Shown here piece after piece: positions 52,798-64,000 of a DNA stretch of 64,000 bases (its first letter is position 1; the number at the start of each line of letters is the position of its first letter). The notes beneath the pieces were generated by a model that was given only the letters and a program-made list of their open reading frames with translations, was not told where the DNA came from and searched no databases. The stretch spans positions 4,092,001 through 4,156,000 of the forward strand of contig CM073194.1 in NCBI GenBank assembly GCA_037042915.1, given 5' to 3'. A program made the translations under genes and the position numbers. This DNA is from Auricularia sp. M13. Its lineage: Eukaryota > Basidiomycota > Agaricomycetes > Auriculariales > Auriculariaceae.

Positions 52798-53780
52798 GAA
52801 AGTGGGAAGCGCTGCAGCGAGTCCGCCTGCGGCGAGGCGCGCAACCGGATTAAACAGCAGGCCATTCGCCCATTCTGAATTTTTGTTCTCCAACCCCGCG
52901 GACTGTCAGGACGAGAGGCTGGCCACAGAATGCGACGGCCTCGCCCGCGCTGGCCCCTGAATATGGCATGTGGGTCGATGTGTCGGTTGAGTGAGCACCG
53001 TGTTATGGGACCACGTACTGCAACAGTAAGCACACGAGGCGTGGGCGTGCGCGGCAAGCTGTCCATGTTTCCCCATGACGCAAGGTGAATAAACGCTGGC
53101 TGATAGATGTGCAGGGGCCAGGATATAAGCAGCTAGGGCGCGGTGTACAGTCGTTGCAGAACACGGAATGCCGCCGTTGCCGTTCTAGCGCCCTGTCCGG
53201 TAAGAAATCCCTTTCGGGAAATATGTAGCAATGGCGCATAGCTGAAGGCAAGACTCAACATACGGACGCCAGGTCTACCAGACACGTCGTGGATAGTGCA
53301 CGAAAGCCATGGTAGCCCCAAGTGACGGCCAAACCAAGATTGTACGGCAGGATATTACGATCTGTGCTGTGTACATTCTGTTAAAGGTCGTGAGCGGGAC
53401 ACCATGCCCGCAGAGGTCGGCGCGCTGTGAAGGCTGTGGACCGACGCCGAAGTTCGGCGAACCAAGTGCCGACACACGAGCGCCGCATCAGCGCAGCGCG
53501 CTTCCAGTATAGATGAGTACTGTGCCTGCAGGTGGCGGACAGATAGCAGAACCTCGGTCACGTTCACATCGCGGTTGAGAACAGGTCGTGTCAACTCCGA
53601 CACAACCAACGGCTTTGGCAGGCTCGCGACATGGATAAGTTCAGTGCCCACATTTTTATACTTTTACTACCAGATCGCATTTTCATCCCAAAATAAATAA
53701 TGATATTTCAAACCAAGGTATGCACGCGCTCACTACAAGTCAGACACGTAGAGAAACGGTGGGGTCTTTTCGTAAATCCA
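52798..53780. other. Intergenic region
   Basis: Nearly 1 kb without a supported gene; ORFs on the minus strand are short and featureless. The T/A-rich end near 53640-53700 may be the chitinase polyadenylation region. Confidence 0.45.
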
Positions 53781-55875
53781 TCAATGGGCGCCGTGGGGGT
53801 TGTAGCGCGCGGCGGGGGTCGGGCGGGCGCGGGTCTTCAGCTTGTTGGGGTGAACAATGTGAGTGGGCTTGTTGGTCTTGAACGCGCGCTTGCCAGTGCA
53901 CGAGCCGGCCTCCTCCCAGACCTCGGCCTTGCCGGGCTGCTCGTTGAGCGTCCACCACTTGGCCTTGTAGACCTTGCCGTTGACCGACACGGTCTTGCCG
54001 CCGGTGTAGACCTCGCTCGCGCTGTACGCCGGCGCGTCGCAGTTGCCTGTGTTGGGCGTCGGGGCGGGGGCGGGGGCAGGCTCCTCCTCAGGCGGGCAGG
54101 GGTCCTCCGGGGCGGGCGCGGGCTCGGGCGCAGCAGTCTCCTCAGGCGGGCACGGGTCCTCAGTGGGCGTGGGCTCCGGGGCAGGCGCGGCGGTCTCCTC
54201 GGGCGGGCACGGGTCCTCTGGGGCAGGCTCTTCCGGCGGCGGGCGGGCGGGGCCAGGCGCGGACGGGCCTTCGGGCTCAGGCGCGGGGGTCTCCTCAGGC
54301 GGGCACGGGTCCTCAGTTGGGGTGGGTTCTGGGGCAGGCGCCTCACCACCACCGCCGGGAGCAGGGGTCTCCTCGGGCGGGCACGGGTCCTCGGTCGGGG
54401 TGGGCTCGGGGGCGGGCGCTTCACCACCGCCGCCGGGGGCAGGGGTCTCCTCAGGCGGGCACCTGCGACAAACGGTCAGCAAGCATGCTAATACGCCTTG
54501 TGAGCAAGCAACACTCACGGGTCCTCGGTCGGGGTAGGCTCCGGGGCAGGCTCGGGCGCAGGCTCGGGCGTGGGCTCCGGGGCGGGCGCAGGCTCAGGTG
54601 TCGGGGAAGGCTCGGGAGCGGGCTCAGGCGCAGGTGCTGGGGACGGCTCAGGAGCGGGCTCAGGAGCTGGCTCGGGCGCGGGGTCAGCAGCGCCGTTGCG
54701 GATGGCGTCCTTGATGGCCTTGTTGAAGCCGTTGTTGGCCCATGCCTGGCTGACATCCCAGCTGAAATAATCGTAAGCAAACAAGTCAACACATGCAGAA
54801 ATAAAGGTAACATACTACATGACACCACCGAAGTTCTTGGGGTACTTCGAGCGGGTCTCCGTGGCGATCTTGCCGAGGGTGGCCGCGTCGACGTAGCTGC
54901 CGGGGTTGGCACCGCCGGGGGCACCGGGGGCGCCGATGTAGAGCTTGACGTCCTTGTTGGGGGCCTTGGTGGTGGCCCAGGTGTTCCAGGACTCGTAGTT
55001 CCACGAGTTGGGGTCGTTGTAGTTGGTGACGGAGCAGTAGTTGTTGTAGAACTGGATGTAGACGGCATCAATGTCGGCGCCGTCGAGCACCTCGCCGAGG
55101 ATGGCGTCGGGGTACGGGCACTGCGGCGCGGCGGTGACGTAGTACTTCTTGTCGGCGCTCTTGAAGTGCTCGCGCAGCTGGTTGACGAACGCGACGTAGC
55201 CGGCGCCGGAGCCGCCCTCGATGTCGAGGTCGACGCCGTCGAGCTGCGCGGCGCCGAACGGCCGCGTCTCGCTGCTGCCGCCCAGGAACAGGTCCCATAT
55301 TTGGTCCGCGAACTGACGCGCGTGGTCGTCGGACGTGAACGCGTTGCCGCCAGTGGCGCCGCCCATCGACAGCGTCACGGTCTTGCCCTTCGCCTGGCAC
55401 TTCTTGATGTCCTCCTCCAGGAACGAGCAGTTGGGCAGCTGGGAGCCCGGGAAGACCTCCTGGTCGGTGGGATTGCAGATCTAATCGTCCAGCCGTCAGC
55501 ACACATTCATATGCATCCGCGGGAGGAAACAAAAGAAGCACTCACGTTCGCGAGGTTGACCTGCGGGAGGCCGCCGTCGGAGAAGAAGACAGTGAGGAAA
55601 GAGATCGGGAACGTGTCGACCGAGTCGTCGTCACAGTCTGCAGCGATCGCGTTGTCAGCCTTGGCAGCGAGCACTCGAAATTGAAAAAAATGCAACGTAC
55701 ACTCCCCGAGTTTCTTCTGGTGGTTGGCGGTATCAGCGCCGTTGGAGGCACCGTACGAGTTCTGACCCCAGTAGCCGACAACATTGTCGTCGCGGGCCAT
55801 GTTGAACGCCTTCGCGCTCAGAGACAGCGACGAGAAAAGCGCCGCAGCGCTGAGCATCTTGCTAGCGACCGGCAT
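53781..55875 (-). CDS. Secreted GH18 (class III) chitinase with Pro/Glu/Cys repeat linker and CBM5/12
   Basis: Exons 55875-55701, 55637-55546, 55480-54819, 54761-54519 and 54462-53781 give 617 residues. After a signal peptide (about 1-23) comes a hevamine-like GH18 barrel (about 30-325): VGYWGQNSYG, SMGG at 127-130, and the DGVDLDIE motif with catalytic Glu177 and Asp170/173/175. A linker of about 200 residues follows, first plain PEPAPEP repeats and then a roughly 20-27 residue repeat containing DPCPPEE. A chitin-binding module (about 531-579) has YTGGKTVSVNGKVYKAKWWT and ends in C. The 38-residue tail is basic. It cleaves chitin, probably in its own or another fungal wall or insect cuticle. 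Confidence 0.93.
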
Positions 55876-56961
55876 CGCTATTGCGGATTATCGAAAATAA
55901 AAGGCGAAAAAGAATAAGAAGAAAAAAAGAACGCTCAGTGGCGAAAAGAACGAGGTGCGAAGAAAGAGATGCGAGGACGGGCATCAGATGTGCTGGTCTT
56001 ATACGCTGTCGCCGGATCAAGCGCGCGTGTGCTGGGCTCGGCGCACATGGCCCGCATCATCATCGCCTTGCCTGCGGTCTCGTAACGCCTTCAGCGCTGG
56101 CAAGGACTGCTCGCGTCCTGCGAGCGTGGCTAGCTCCTCGGAGTGCGCGTCTGCGCGCTTTCCAAGGCTAATAATAATAGATACGCCTGCAAACATGAAT
56201 CGCGGTGGAGCTGCATAGGGGCGACCTGCAAGGCGGGCAGTCAGGCAACCGTAACGCAATGCGATGCAAGGCGCCAGTTGGCGCCGTCGCAAGGGACTGC
56301 TGGCGGCAGTGCCTTCGCGATGCAAGCAGCCTTTGCTTCTTCCGCACTTGAAGGCCACGCAGCACTACGTAACTACTTAGCATGCTGGCATCCATGTAAT
56401 ATTTTACTTACTTGCTTCCCAAAGCTCAATGGTTCATGATGAGCAAGCAACTGGAAGGAATGGTAACTGCTCTCAAGTCTCGGGAATGAAATTTCCTGTA
56501 CGGTGAATTCCCTGAGCAACCTGTGCAGCCCGGCGTCACCTCGTTGTGCGTTTCAGCCGCAGACCAGGAGAGATGCCTACTTGATAGACGCTGTATATGG
56601 CATCCAGCGTGAATCTCACTCGCTCTCTATACGCCTGCGAGATCTCGACGTCGACCCTTCTTTGTCGATCGCGAGCGGCGAATTCGGAGCATCCACAAAG
56701 ATTGCAGCGTTGGCCATAGACTTGCTTGGCGGTAAGCACTGCGCGTCGCTGCATCTGGGAATTGTTGGCAAACATGATCATGAGCTTGACAGAGACGGAA
56801 AGGCGCCGTCGGCATTCGTGTTGGGAGGATGCTGGGTGCTCGGCCCAATTCGCCGCGACGATGCAAGGGGACGCTGAGAACCTTCGTACCAGTCAGCTGG
56901 TGTCGCGTCCGTTGAGCACGAGCAATGTTGACGTTTTGTTCTCGAGAATCTACATCTCATC
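55876..56961. other. Intergenic region between chitinase and homoserine dehydrogenase
   Basis: About 1.1 kb. A TATAAG (minus strand, 55998-56003) lies 123 bp before the chitinase ATG. A 124-codon open frame at 56503-56877 and its antisense partners show no family features. Confidence 0.45.
55998..56003 (-). promoter_or_regulatory. TATA box of the chitinase gene
   Basis: TATAAG on the minus strand, 123 bp upstream of the ATG at 55875. Confidence 0.35.
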
Positions 56962-58169
56962 CTATCGAAGTTTGAGGAGATCGCTCATGACGCCCATGGC
57001 CGTCACATCTGCACCAGCACCGGCGCCCTGAACGAGAAGCGGGCGCGGGCTATACCGCTCGGTATGGAATGCAATGATGTTGTCCGAGCCGCCGAGCGCT
57101 GTGGCGAAGGCGTGTGACGCGGGGTACCTACAGAATAATCAATAAAATTTCTCAAATGAAAGAAACAGCGACTCGGAGCATACTTTTCTAGCGCAGCCTT
57201 GATGATCCCCTTCTCAACGTCCACAACGCCCACATACCGCAGCACCTTGCCCTCCTTCTCCGCCTCCGCTCTCAGCCCACCGAAATACTCGTCGAACTCA
57301 GGTAAACGCCGGATGAACTCGTCTCCGGTCGCAACGTCTTTGAGCGGGGCGGGGACGAGCGAGCTGACGGAGACGCTGAGGAAGCCGTCGGGCAGCGCGT
57401 CGGCGAGCTGCGGGACGAGGCGCGAGAGGATCGTCAGCTTGCGCGCGACGTCCGCGCCGCTCAGGTCGTCTGCGGGGTGCGGCTCGGTATACCCCTTTTC
57501 CCGGGCGACGCGCACGATCGAGGAGAAGGACGGGGCGTTGGACGCCCCGCTCGGTGGAGAGAATTCGTTGAAGATGTAGGAGAGCGTGCCGGAGAGCACA
57601 CCTTCGATGCGAATGACCTTTTATAATGAGATGTAGGTGGGATTGTATGAATGCTGGTTATTATATGAAGAGAGAGAGCGCAAGATACTGACTTTGTCGC
57701 CCGTTTGCACGAGATCGTTGAGCGTCTGGATGATCGGCAGACCCGCGCCGACCGAGGATTCGTGCAGCGCACGTGCGCCGGACGCAGCGATGATATCCTT
57801 GTACAGCGCCAGCGGGCCCGAGAACGCTTTCTTACTGGGCGTCGCGACATTGACGCCGGCCTGCAGAAACTTGGGGTAGAACTGCGCGACGGCCTCGTTG
57901 GACGTATTATCGACCACGACAACCTTCCGGCCGTCTTTCACCAGCCCCCCAAGGCGCGCAAGCAGACCCTCGAGAGACGGCGCGTCATTGGACGACGACA
58001 ATGCCGAGGCCTGGATGCCGTCGGCGCCGTAGAGCTCGCGCTTCGAGTTGGACGCGTAGATGAGCCGGAACTGCTGCGCGAGCGCAGGCAGCGCGAGCTG
58101 CTTCAGGAAGGCGGAGCCGACGAGCCCGACGCCGATGACTGCTACGTATATGGGCGCTTTGCTTGTCAT
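56962..58169 (-). CDS. HOM6: Homoserine dehydrogenase
   Basis: Exons 58169-57693, 57617-57184 and 57127-56962 give 358 residues, against 359 in yeast Hom6. The Rossmann motif GVGLVG lies at 13-18. ESSVGAGLPII and GVLSGTLSYIFNEF are the homoserine-binding signatures, and GYTEPHPADDLSGADVARKL carries the catalytic Asp and Lys. The end reads GAGAGADVTAMGVMSDLL, as in all fungal homologs. It reduces aspartate semialdehyde to homoserine with NAD(P)H in the cytosol, on the way to threonine and methionine. A single-domain enzyme; no aspartokinase is fused. The in-frame codon at 58223 is not ATG, so 58169 is the start. Confidence 0.96.
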
Positions 58170-58681
58170 TGCGCGCGGCGACGAGCAGGTGAAAAGCAGG
58201 ATACAAGCAATTGCAAGCGCCACATCGATTCACATCGGCAAGTCCGAAATCGGGCCGATCAGCGAGAGTACCACGGTGAATGTGTGCCGATATCTCCGTG
58301 TGTCGCCAGAACAGCACCTGGAAAGTTTTGTATGTTTCCGCAGGCTGTTGTGCTGAGCATGACGCAGCATGTGCACGTGCGTATTTCTTCGAAGTTCTTA
58401 ATTTAGACAGCGCAAGGCGATCCAATCTGCGGACCCTCACCCGCATTGGCAGTGGCAGACCCGGTCGGATGGCCATGTCGAATGGCCATCCACCGTCATG
58501 TCAACCAGCTCTGCAGATGATCGATGAGGACTATTTGTATCATCCGAATGAGTAGGAATCGTTCGCAGTAAACAAAAGGGTATCTTCTGAACGGCCAAAA
58601 ACCTCGAAAGATGGTTCCGATACTTCAGTGACTCTCATCTTGTCACCCGGAGCCACCACTGGCTTTAGAACAGTAAGACAG
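58170..58681. other. Spacer upstream of homoserine dehydrogenase
   Basis: About 510 bp; presumed promoter of the homoserine dehydrogenase gene. I see nothing else. Confidence 0.4.
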
Positions 58682-59176
58682 TTATCTTGGACGGGACCGA
58701 AGCCTCTCAAGATCGACGGAAATGTTCTTTTGCTCGGGCCATCGAACCAATGAACACGCTTCCAGTCGCGCGGACTGTGGCTCAGGGTTCCGAAGCATGA
58801 GGCGATCTATCTCAACGTGGCCGGAATGGACGATCATGCGAACTGGAAGGCCTTCACATGCGGCATTGTGAAAGCTGCCAATAGTCAGGTACGCAGGAAG
58901 TTGTGTGACCAACGAGTTCGAGCGAATCGAAAGTGTTCCAGTGGCACAGACAGTAGTGGTGCCAGTCCCTCGATGGCTGAAATCGACAAGCGTGAGAGTC
59001 GGAAGACCGTGACAAGCGCACGGCACTCTGGAAGCTACAAATAGGCAGATACACTGACGGGTTGTAGCGTCTATTTCGAATGATTTTCTTCGAATGTCAA
59101 AGTCTGCGAAGGAGACCAGTTGCAACGCCGTATACAAGCAGCGATAGCGAGAAACTCGCGAGAAGAGACTAGCCAT
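58682..59176 (-). CDS. Hypothetical protein, doubtful
   Basis: An open frame of 164 codons on the minus strand. Stretches such as LTLVDFSHRGTGTTTVCATG and LPVRMIVHSGHVEIDRLMLR have a protein-like hydrophobic pattern, but no known domain, signal peptide or flanking splice context confirms it. It might be a fragment of a larger decayed gene or a chance ORF. Confidence 0.22.
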   Translation of the reverse strand: MASLFSRVSRYRCLYTALQLVSFADFDIRRKSFEIDATTRQCICLFVASRVPCACHGLPTLTLVDFSHRGTGTTTVCATGTLSIRSNSLVTQLPAYLTIGSFHNAACEGLPVRMIVHSGHVEIDRLMLRNPEPQSARLEACSLVRWPEQKNISVDLERLRSRPR

Positions 59177-59621
59177 TTATACTGCTGAGTGTAGGAGCGC
59201 TCAAGTCCGGAGAGGCTAGCCTACGCCGCACACATGCAGGATAGTTGTCCCAATACATGTCGCGAAGCTAGGGACGGGCCGGTCACAGAGGGGTATAGAG
59301 GGGCTTGCCAGCAGCTCAAGTCCGCCCAGTCAGTTCGTAACAGTCCTGAATGCGTCCGCAAGAGTCCTGAGTGCAGCCGCAGGACGCCCAACTGACAGAA
59401 ATATAAAGCGGCCAAGATGTCCACGATGCTGATACGAAACCGAGGGACCGACTTTCGAGTGGCCATGGTCCTGCCCAAGGGAAAATATGGCTATGGTGCG
59501 TCGTTGCCTACCTGCGCAGTGCGAGCGCACGACTGCGTGTGGGAAGAGGAAAAGCAGCGGGCTAATTCGGGCCCCGCCAGCACGCGTTGCTGCGCGACAC
59601 CACTACTACCCAGCTTCCACC
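59177..59621. other. Spacer upstream of the TPT-family transporter
   Basis: About 445 bp, with CAGTCCTGA-type short direct repeats near 59330-59375. The frame of the transporter is open upstream to an ATG at 59487, but the conserved protein starts at 59622. Confidence 0.4.
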
Positions 59622-60910
59622 ATGGCGCCCTCTCAGGAAGAGAAGGACCTCGAGGCCGCCATCCCGCTCGTCGACCGCTCCGAGCCCAAGGACGACGACG
59701 ACCACGGCGACGACACGCTCGAAGACCTCGAGCCGCCAATAATTACGACGACGGCGCCGGCGGCCAAGCCGTCGCTGAGCGCAGCGGCCATTATCCCGAT
59801 ATGGATGGCGCTGAGCACGAGTGTTATTTTGTACAACAACTATGTCTTCAACACGCTCGAGTTCAAATACCCCGTCTTTCTCGTTACCTGGCACTTGCTC
59901 TTCTCCGTCAGTTGAAGTCTTCATTTATATCCATTTTCTTGCTGATTATCTTCTCTTCTTAGGCACTGGGCACACGACTACTGCAACGAACGACCCGGCT
60001 GCTCGATGGCACGAAAGAAATCAACATGAACCGGGACATGTTCCTCCGCTCCATCCTGCCCATTGGCGTGCTGTTCTCGGGCTCCCTCATTCTCTCCAAC
60101 ATGGCCTACCTGCACCTCTCCGTGCCGTTCATCCAGATGCTCAAGGTACCGTGGTCGCCTGCTCTGGCTAGCTCGGGACCGGCGCTAATGCTATCCTGAC
60201 AGGCGTTCAACCCCGTCGCGATCCTGCTCATCTCGTGGACGGCGCGGATACAAGACCCAAACAAGAAGCTGTTTGCCATCGTCTGCATGATCTCCGTCGG
60301 CGTCGCCCTCGCGTCCTACGGCGAGCTGCGCTTCGACCTGCTCGGCTTCATCATCCAGGCCCTGGCCGTTGCGGTGCGTCCGAGCGACATCCCAAACATG
60401 CTTCTCTCGCGGAGCGCTGATTCTATTTTGGTGCTGTTCCTTTCACCGTGCAGTTCGAAGCCTCGCGGCTGGTGATGATCGAAATCCTGCTGCACGGGCT
60501 CAAGATGGACCCGCTCGTGTCAATGCACTACTACGCGCCCGTCTGCGCGGTGCTCAACCTCGTCGTCATGGTCTTCACCGAGGGCCTCGACCCGTTCCTC
60601 TCCCTGCCTAAGCTCGGCGCCTGGCCCTTCATCCTGCTCTCCAACGCGCTCGTCGCGTTCGGCCTTAACGTCGCCGCCGTATTCCTCATCGGCGTCGGCT
60701 CGGGCCTCATCCTGACGCTCGCCGGCGTCTTCAAGGACATCCTCCTCATCACGTCCTCCGTGCTTCTCTTCGGCGCGCCCATATCGCTCTTGCAGGTCGT
60801 CGGTGCGTCTTTACCGTCTTTAAATCTGGAATTGAATTCGGAACTTGACACACCGCGCAGGCTACGGTATCGCCCTCGCCGGCCTCGTCATCTACAGGAC
60901 AAGCAAGTAA
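59622..60910 (+). CDS. Triose-phosphate/nucleotide-sugar transporter family protein
   Basis: Exons 59622-59906, 59963-60145, 60203-60373, 60454-60802 and 60861-60910 give 345 residues. An acidic cytosolic N terminus of about 50 residues is followed by roughly ten hydrophobic helices. Family landmarks are SVILYNNYVFN (helix 1), FPVFLVTWHL-type sequence at YPVFLVTWHLLFS, LSVPFIQMLKAFNPVAILL, SYGELRFDLLGFIIQ and FKDILLITSSVLLFGAPISL. This is the TPT domain of Golgi and ER drug/metabolite-type carriers in fungi. The substrate (nucleotide sugar or sugar phosphate) cannot be deduced. The short last exon codes GYGIALAGLVIYRTSK, as in homologs. Confidence 0.92.
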
Positions 60911-61591
60911 TTGGCTTGCACCCCGATCGTTCTCTGCCACACTGCCGTCGCAGCCCATCTCGCATTCGCAATGCATTTTGTTTGCTCGCTGTCACCTTAC
61001 ATATCTATATCCACATAGATGGCTCTCCTCCCTTTCGTTTTTGATTTTGAACTGTATACCTATATCAAGTACGGACGCCGCTGCCTACATAAAGTAATAT
61101 CTTACATCCTTGACCGTCCCGTCTACACGGAGCCGGAGATATACTTGGAACTCGTGTGCTGCGAATGCGCGGGCGCTGATCATTGCAAGCGCTGAGCGTG
61201 CGAATCGGTTTGAGGTGACACTGACATTCGGGAGTCAGTTTGGTGGAGGTATGCTGTTGTCATATCTCAACGCCGTGCTCTCATTCCTGGTGTACATGTT
61301 TGATGCAGTCTCCAGTTGATCATGAAAATTGAGTGCAAAGTCCTCCTAGTCAGGTCAACCTCAGGCCTGTCAAAGGGATCGATATCGTCACAAGTCGTTG
61401 CCACAACTGCATCATTAACTTGAGACTCGAAGATGGCTCTGCAAGCGAGTGAGAATACAGGACTGTTTCCTTGCACTAGGTCTGCCAGTGAACGAAGCGC
61501 CGGGTTCGACTCCGTGTCGCCCAATTCGTACAATACTGTAGTACAACAACGAATATGTCAAGGCATTTAGGCCTTAGCTCGAGAGCGTGCA
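60911..61591. other. Convergent intergenic region
   Basis: About 680 bp between the stop codons of the TPT and GST genes. No supported feature beyond presumed 3' UTRs. Confidence 0.5.
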
Positions 61592-63056
61592 TCACAGCTT
61601 CCCCTTGTCGGCCTTCCTGATAGTGAATCCCAACCTGGGGAAGTGCACGGCGAGCTTCTTGCCGCTCTGGTTGGGCGGTTCGATCTGGATGACGATCTCG
61701 CGCCGGTTCAACGCGACGAGCGTTCCCACAGTGGGAACCTTCCCTAAACGTCCGCGAGAAGAGATAAAGGGTCTTATGAGATCCAAACTAGGAAAGCAGA
61801 AGAAATGCCGTACCTGTGTCTTCCGGCGTGACCTCGACGAAGGCGCCCCGGGCAAGCGAGAGCCGACCCATCTCGCGCTCGTCGAACCCAACGACGCCAC
61901 CGGACGGCGCTGCGCTCAGGATGCGCGCAGCCGCGTCGTCGGCAGAGATCTTCGCAATGTCGAGCGACTTCCTGCGCTGTGCGACGAGCGCATCGAGCCG
62001 ATCTAGCCACTGTAGTGCGCGTCGCAATGAATTGCGGCTCGTCCACATGGATGGAGACGACGTACAGCGATAGTGCGAGGGAAGTCGCTCTTGTCGAACA
62101 CCTCGCGCGTGGTCTTGAAGCCGCGCGTCCACGAGAGCACCGTGTGCGCCGAGACGTCCGCGTAGCTGGGGCCGACGGTGTCGAAGAGCCATTCGCGGCC
62201 GTCGCCCAGCTGCTCTTCGAAGTAGTCCTATTTCCATCAGATATATAAGTTGAGAGGTGACAGTTCTGCGGAGACGTACAAGGTGCGTTGTGAGCCCGCT
62301 GCGCGTTATGGGCATGCGAGCCTCCAACTTTTCGAGGAAACCTGGAGGTGGGACCGAGCTCCCAATCATCTGCGCGACTGTGTTAAGTCATGTTCCCTTT
62401 GGATTATGAAGGAATATGCACATTTCCGAACCGATCGTTGGCAAGCGCGGCCGGAACTTTCGTCCAAGGGATCGCCTGCGTTCCATACGTAAACAGCGCC
62501 CTTGCCAGCAGCGTCAACACAAATCAACTCATCAACCACATCGTAATCTCTCACTTCTCGACATATCCGGAGCTGAAATGCCTCTGGATCGCAGCGTCGA
62601 CCTTTCCGCCGTCCTTGCGCGGCGGGAAGGCCGACGGCTGGGCATCTGAGCTTGGGAACACGCGTTCCAAGGCTTCAGTGATCATCAGCGTATCGCAGAA
62701 CACTGGTTTGATTCTCAATTTAGGAGAAATAAACATGAGAAGGCAGAGGCAAGACGGACCGTCGCTCCCAATGGCCACGACAGGGATGCGCCTGTAGGCG
62801 ATGCCGAGCTGAAGCAGTTCCTTGCGCGGCGGTACCATGGGCACCTTCATGACACGTTCGAAAGCTTCAGCAATGTGCCTTGTGCAATGTGTCTTGCCGT
62901 ACGTTAACGCGAGAATACGGGATATTCCTCAAGACGAGCAGGTTTTCGAGCTTAGTAGCGAACGGCGAGCCGTCGTAACTCGAGCAACATGAGTTTCAGA
63001 TGCGTTTGAATCCTGCAGCTCCTGGCGCACCGGTAGACAATGACCTGCGGTGCCAT
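61592..63056 (-). CDS. Glutathione S-transferase-like protein with C-terminal extension
   Basis: Nine exons: 63056-63031, 62978-62903, 62844-62760, 62702-62555, 62500-62422, 62369-62280, 62227-62066, 62009-61814 and 61743-61592, together 337 residues. The first exon is only 26 nt of coding sequence. The GST N-terminal thioredoxin fold (about 1-85) reads MAPQVIVYRYDGSPFATK, then VPPRKELLQLGIAYRRIPV and DTLMITEALERVFP. A helical C-terminal domain follows (about 95-260, including DYFEEQLGDGREWLFDTVGP and SYADVSAHTVLSW). The last 75 residues (KVPTVGTLVAL, EIVIQI, LGFTIRKA) are an extra beta-rich domain seen in a subclass of fungal GST-like proteins. The glutathione-binding residue is uncertain, so detoxification is only a family inference. 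Confidence 0.88.
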
Positions 63057-64000
63057 GGTGGTGGAAGGGACGAACGAATGCGGAGATGCTCGACATACTG
63101 CCGAGCCGGTTAATCACGCCTAAACCGAGCGCCTGGCGCTCGGGTGCATTTGTGCCGACACGCGTCGACGATGTTGTGGCTTGTTTATTCGCACACCTCT
63201 TTTTACCACGACCAAACCTCAACCAGCTATGATTTATCAAGCAGAGGTTTCCATCCGCGTGCTTCTGTGCTTCCCCGTCGAATTTCTGTGGACGAACACT
63301 GGCGAGCGCCCTGGTTCGGGCCGCTTGGACCGAATCATGGGAATGAAGGCGCTATAGACAGTCCATTGGGCATTTTTTTCGCCCGCTTGGGTAATACCGC
63401 TTCCTAGCTTTGGACTCAGACCCCATTCCTTCTGCTGTAACACGTCCTCGTCGCCAACATCACCAAGGTATCCATGCTCGGCTCCCCCATGCTTGATCAC
63501 GGCTTAAACATCGCCCGGCGTCCAGCTCCCATGACAATACGGCCTCCGGACATACCTATCTGTCGGAGTGATGCATTAGGATATGCATTCTTGCGCACGC
63601 GATGAACACGAGCCTGAAGCGCTCTGACACTTGATGCTCGAGGCCACTTGACTATACCCAATCATCGAATCGCACGCTGCAACATGGCGTGAATCAGCGA
63701 TCGAGGGCATACCCCAATCACCACTGGACATGAGGCCTTGCCAAGGGTAGATGTACGTACGTGGGTACATTCGGTCCGTACTATCCGACATCCATTCTTA
63801 TCTCTGCCAGTGGTTGCTTGCTCACTCAGTGCATCGAAGGTCCAATCAGTTCCAGACTGTCCTCGGCCGCCCTCAGGTCATGGGGTAGCCATCTTCGCTG
63901 TATGGGAATAAAGAATCCACTCGTCGCGGCCGATGTGGCGCGACGAATCAGCGGAGCGCCGCATTGACTCGGAGTACGTGCTCCCCGTTGGCCCACTCCC
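63057..64000. other. Right-end region
   Basis: The last 0.94 kb shows short chance ORFs only. A gene continuing beyond the window cannot be excluded. Confidence 0.4.

Noticed and set aside
56503-56877. 124-codon ORF upstream of the chitinase
   Set aside because: Competing ORFs on both strands have equally poor features; no family resemblance.

Overview
The window looks like nuclear DNA of a mushroom-forming basidiomycete (Agaricomycetes). Evidence: GC-rich coding sequence, many short GT-AG introns (about 40-75 bp) splitting genes into up to 13 exons, a FunK1-type kinase, an Rds1/ferritin-like gene, F-box-like paralogs, and plant- or fungal-wall glycoside hydrolases. Gene models below were built by hand from splice signals and frame continuity; no database search was possible, and no species is claimed.

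Layout. 0-3 kb: FunK1 kinase. 3.2-6.0 kb: secreted GH2 enzyme ending in two CBM42/AbfB modules. 8.5-10.6 kb: auxin-efflux-carrier-type membrane protein. 11.9-13.0 kb: a seven-copy ~172 bp tandem repeat. 14.5-15.9 kb: proline-rich protein ending in an Edc1/PNRC-like motif, followed by 1.6 kb of pyrimidine-rich DNA. 18.05 kb: tRNA-Phe with two 3'-half relics. 18.6-21.6 kb: two tandem F-box-like genes (a third lies at 51.3-52.7 kb). 21.9-26.4 kb: divergent GT61 glycosyltransferase and epoxide-hydrolase-like genes. 26.5-32.6 kb: two members of an apparently undescribed small protein family, with a TEA-domain factor and a ferritin-like gene between them. 33.3-35.0 kb: a Spc34-like (DASH complex) candidate.

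The centrepiece is 36.3-48.6 kb. A 471-residue MFS transporter gene on the minus strand has a 10.2 kb Ty3/Gypsy LTR element sitting inside one of its introns, which would otherwise be about 66 bp. That intron directly follows a 13-nt microexon. The two LTRs are almost identical, so the insertion is young, and a 596 bp hAT-type MITE with an 8 bp target duplication later landed in the right LTR. The transporter's splice sites and reading frame are intact on both sides.

49-63 kb holds a secreted GH54 arabinofuranosidase with CBM42, the third F-box-like gene, a GH18 chitinase with a Pro/Glu/Cys repeat linker and a chitin-binding module, homoserine dehydrogenase, a TPT/nucleotide-sugar-type transporter and a nine-exon GST-like gene.

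The genes do not form one pathway cluster. Common themes are polysaccharide breakdown (GH2-CBM42, GH54-CBM42, GH18), membrane transport (AEC, MFS, TPT) and fungal-expanded regulatory families (FunK1, F-box-like, TEA). Most predicted proteins are intact. The oddities are two GC-AG introns, an epoxide hydrolase lacking its catalytic histidine, and a ferritin-like gene with two stretches out of family frame but no stop.
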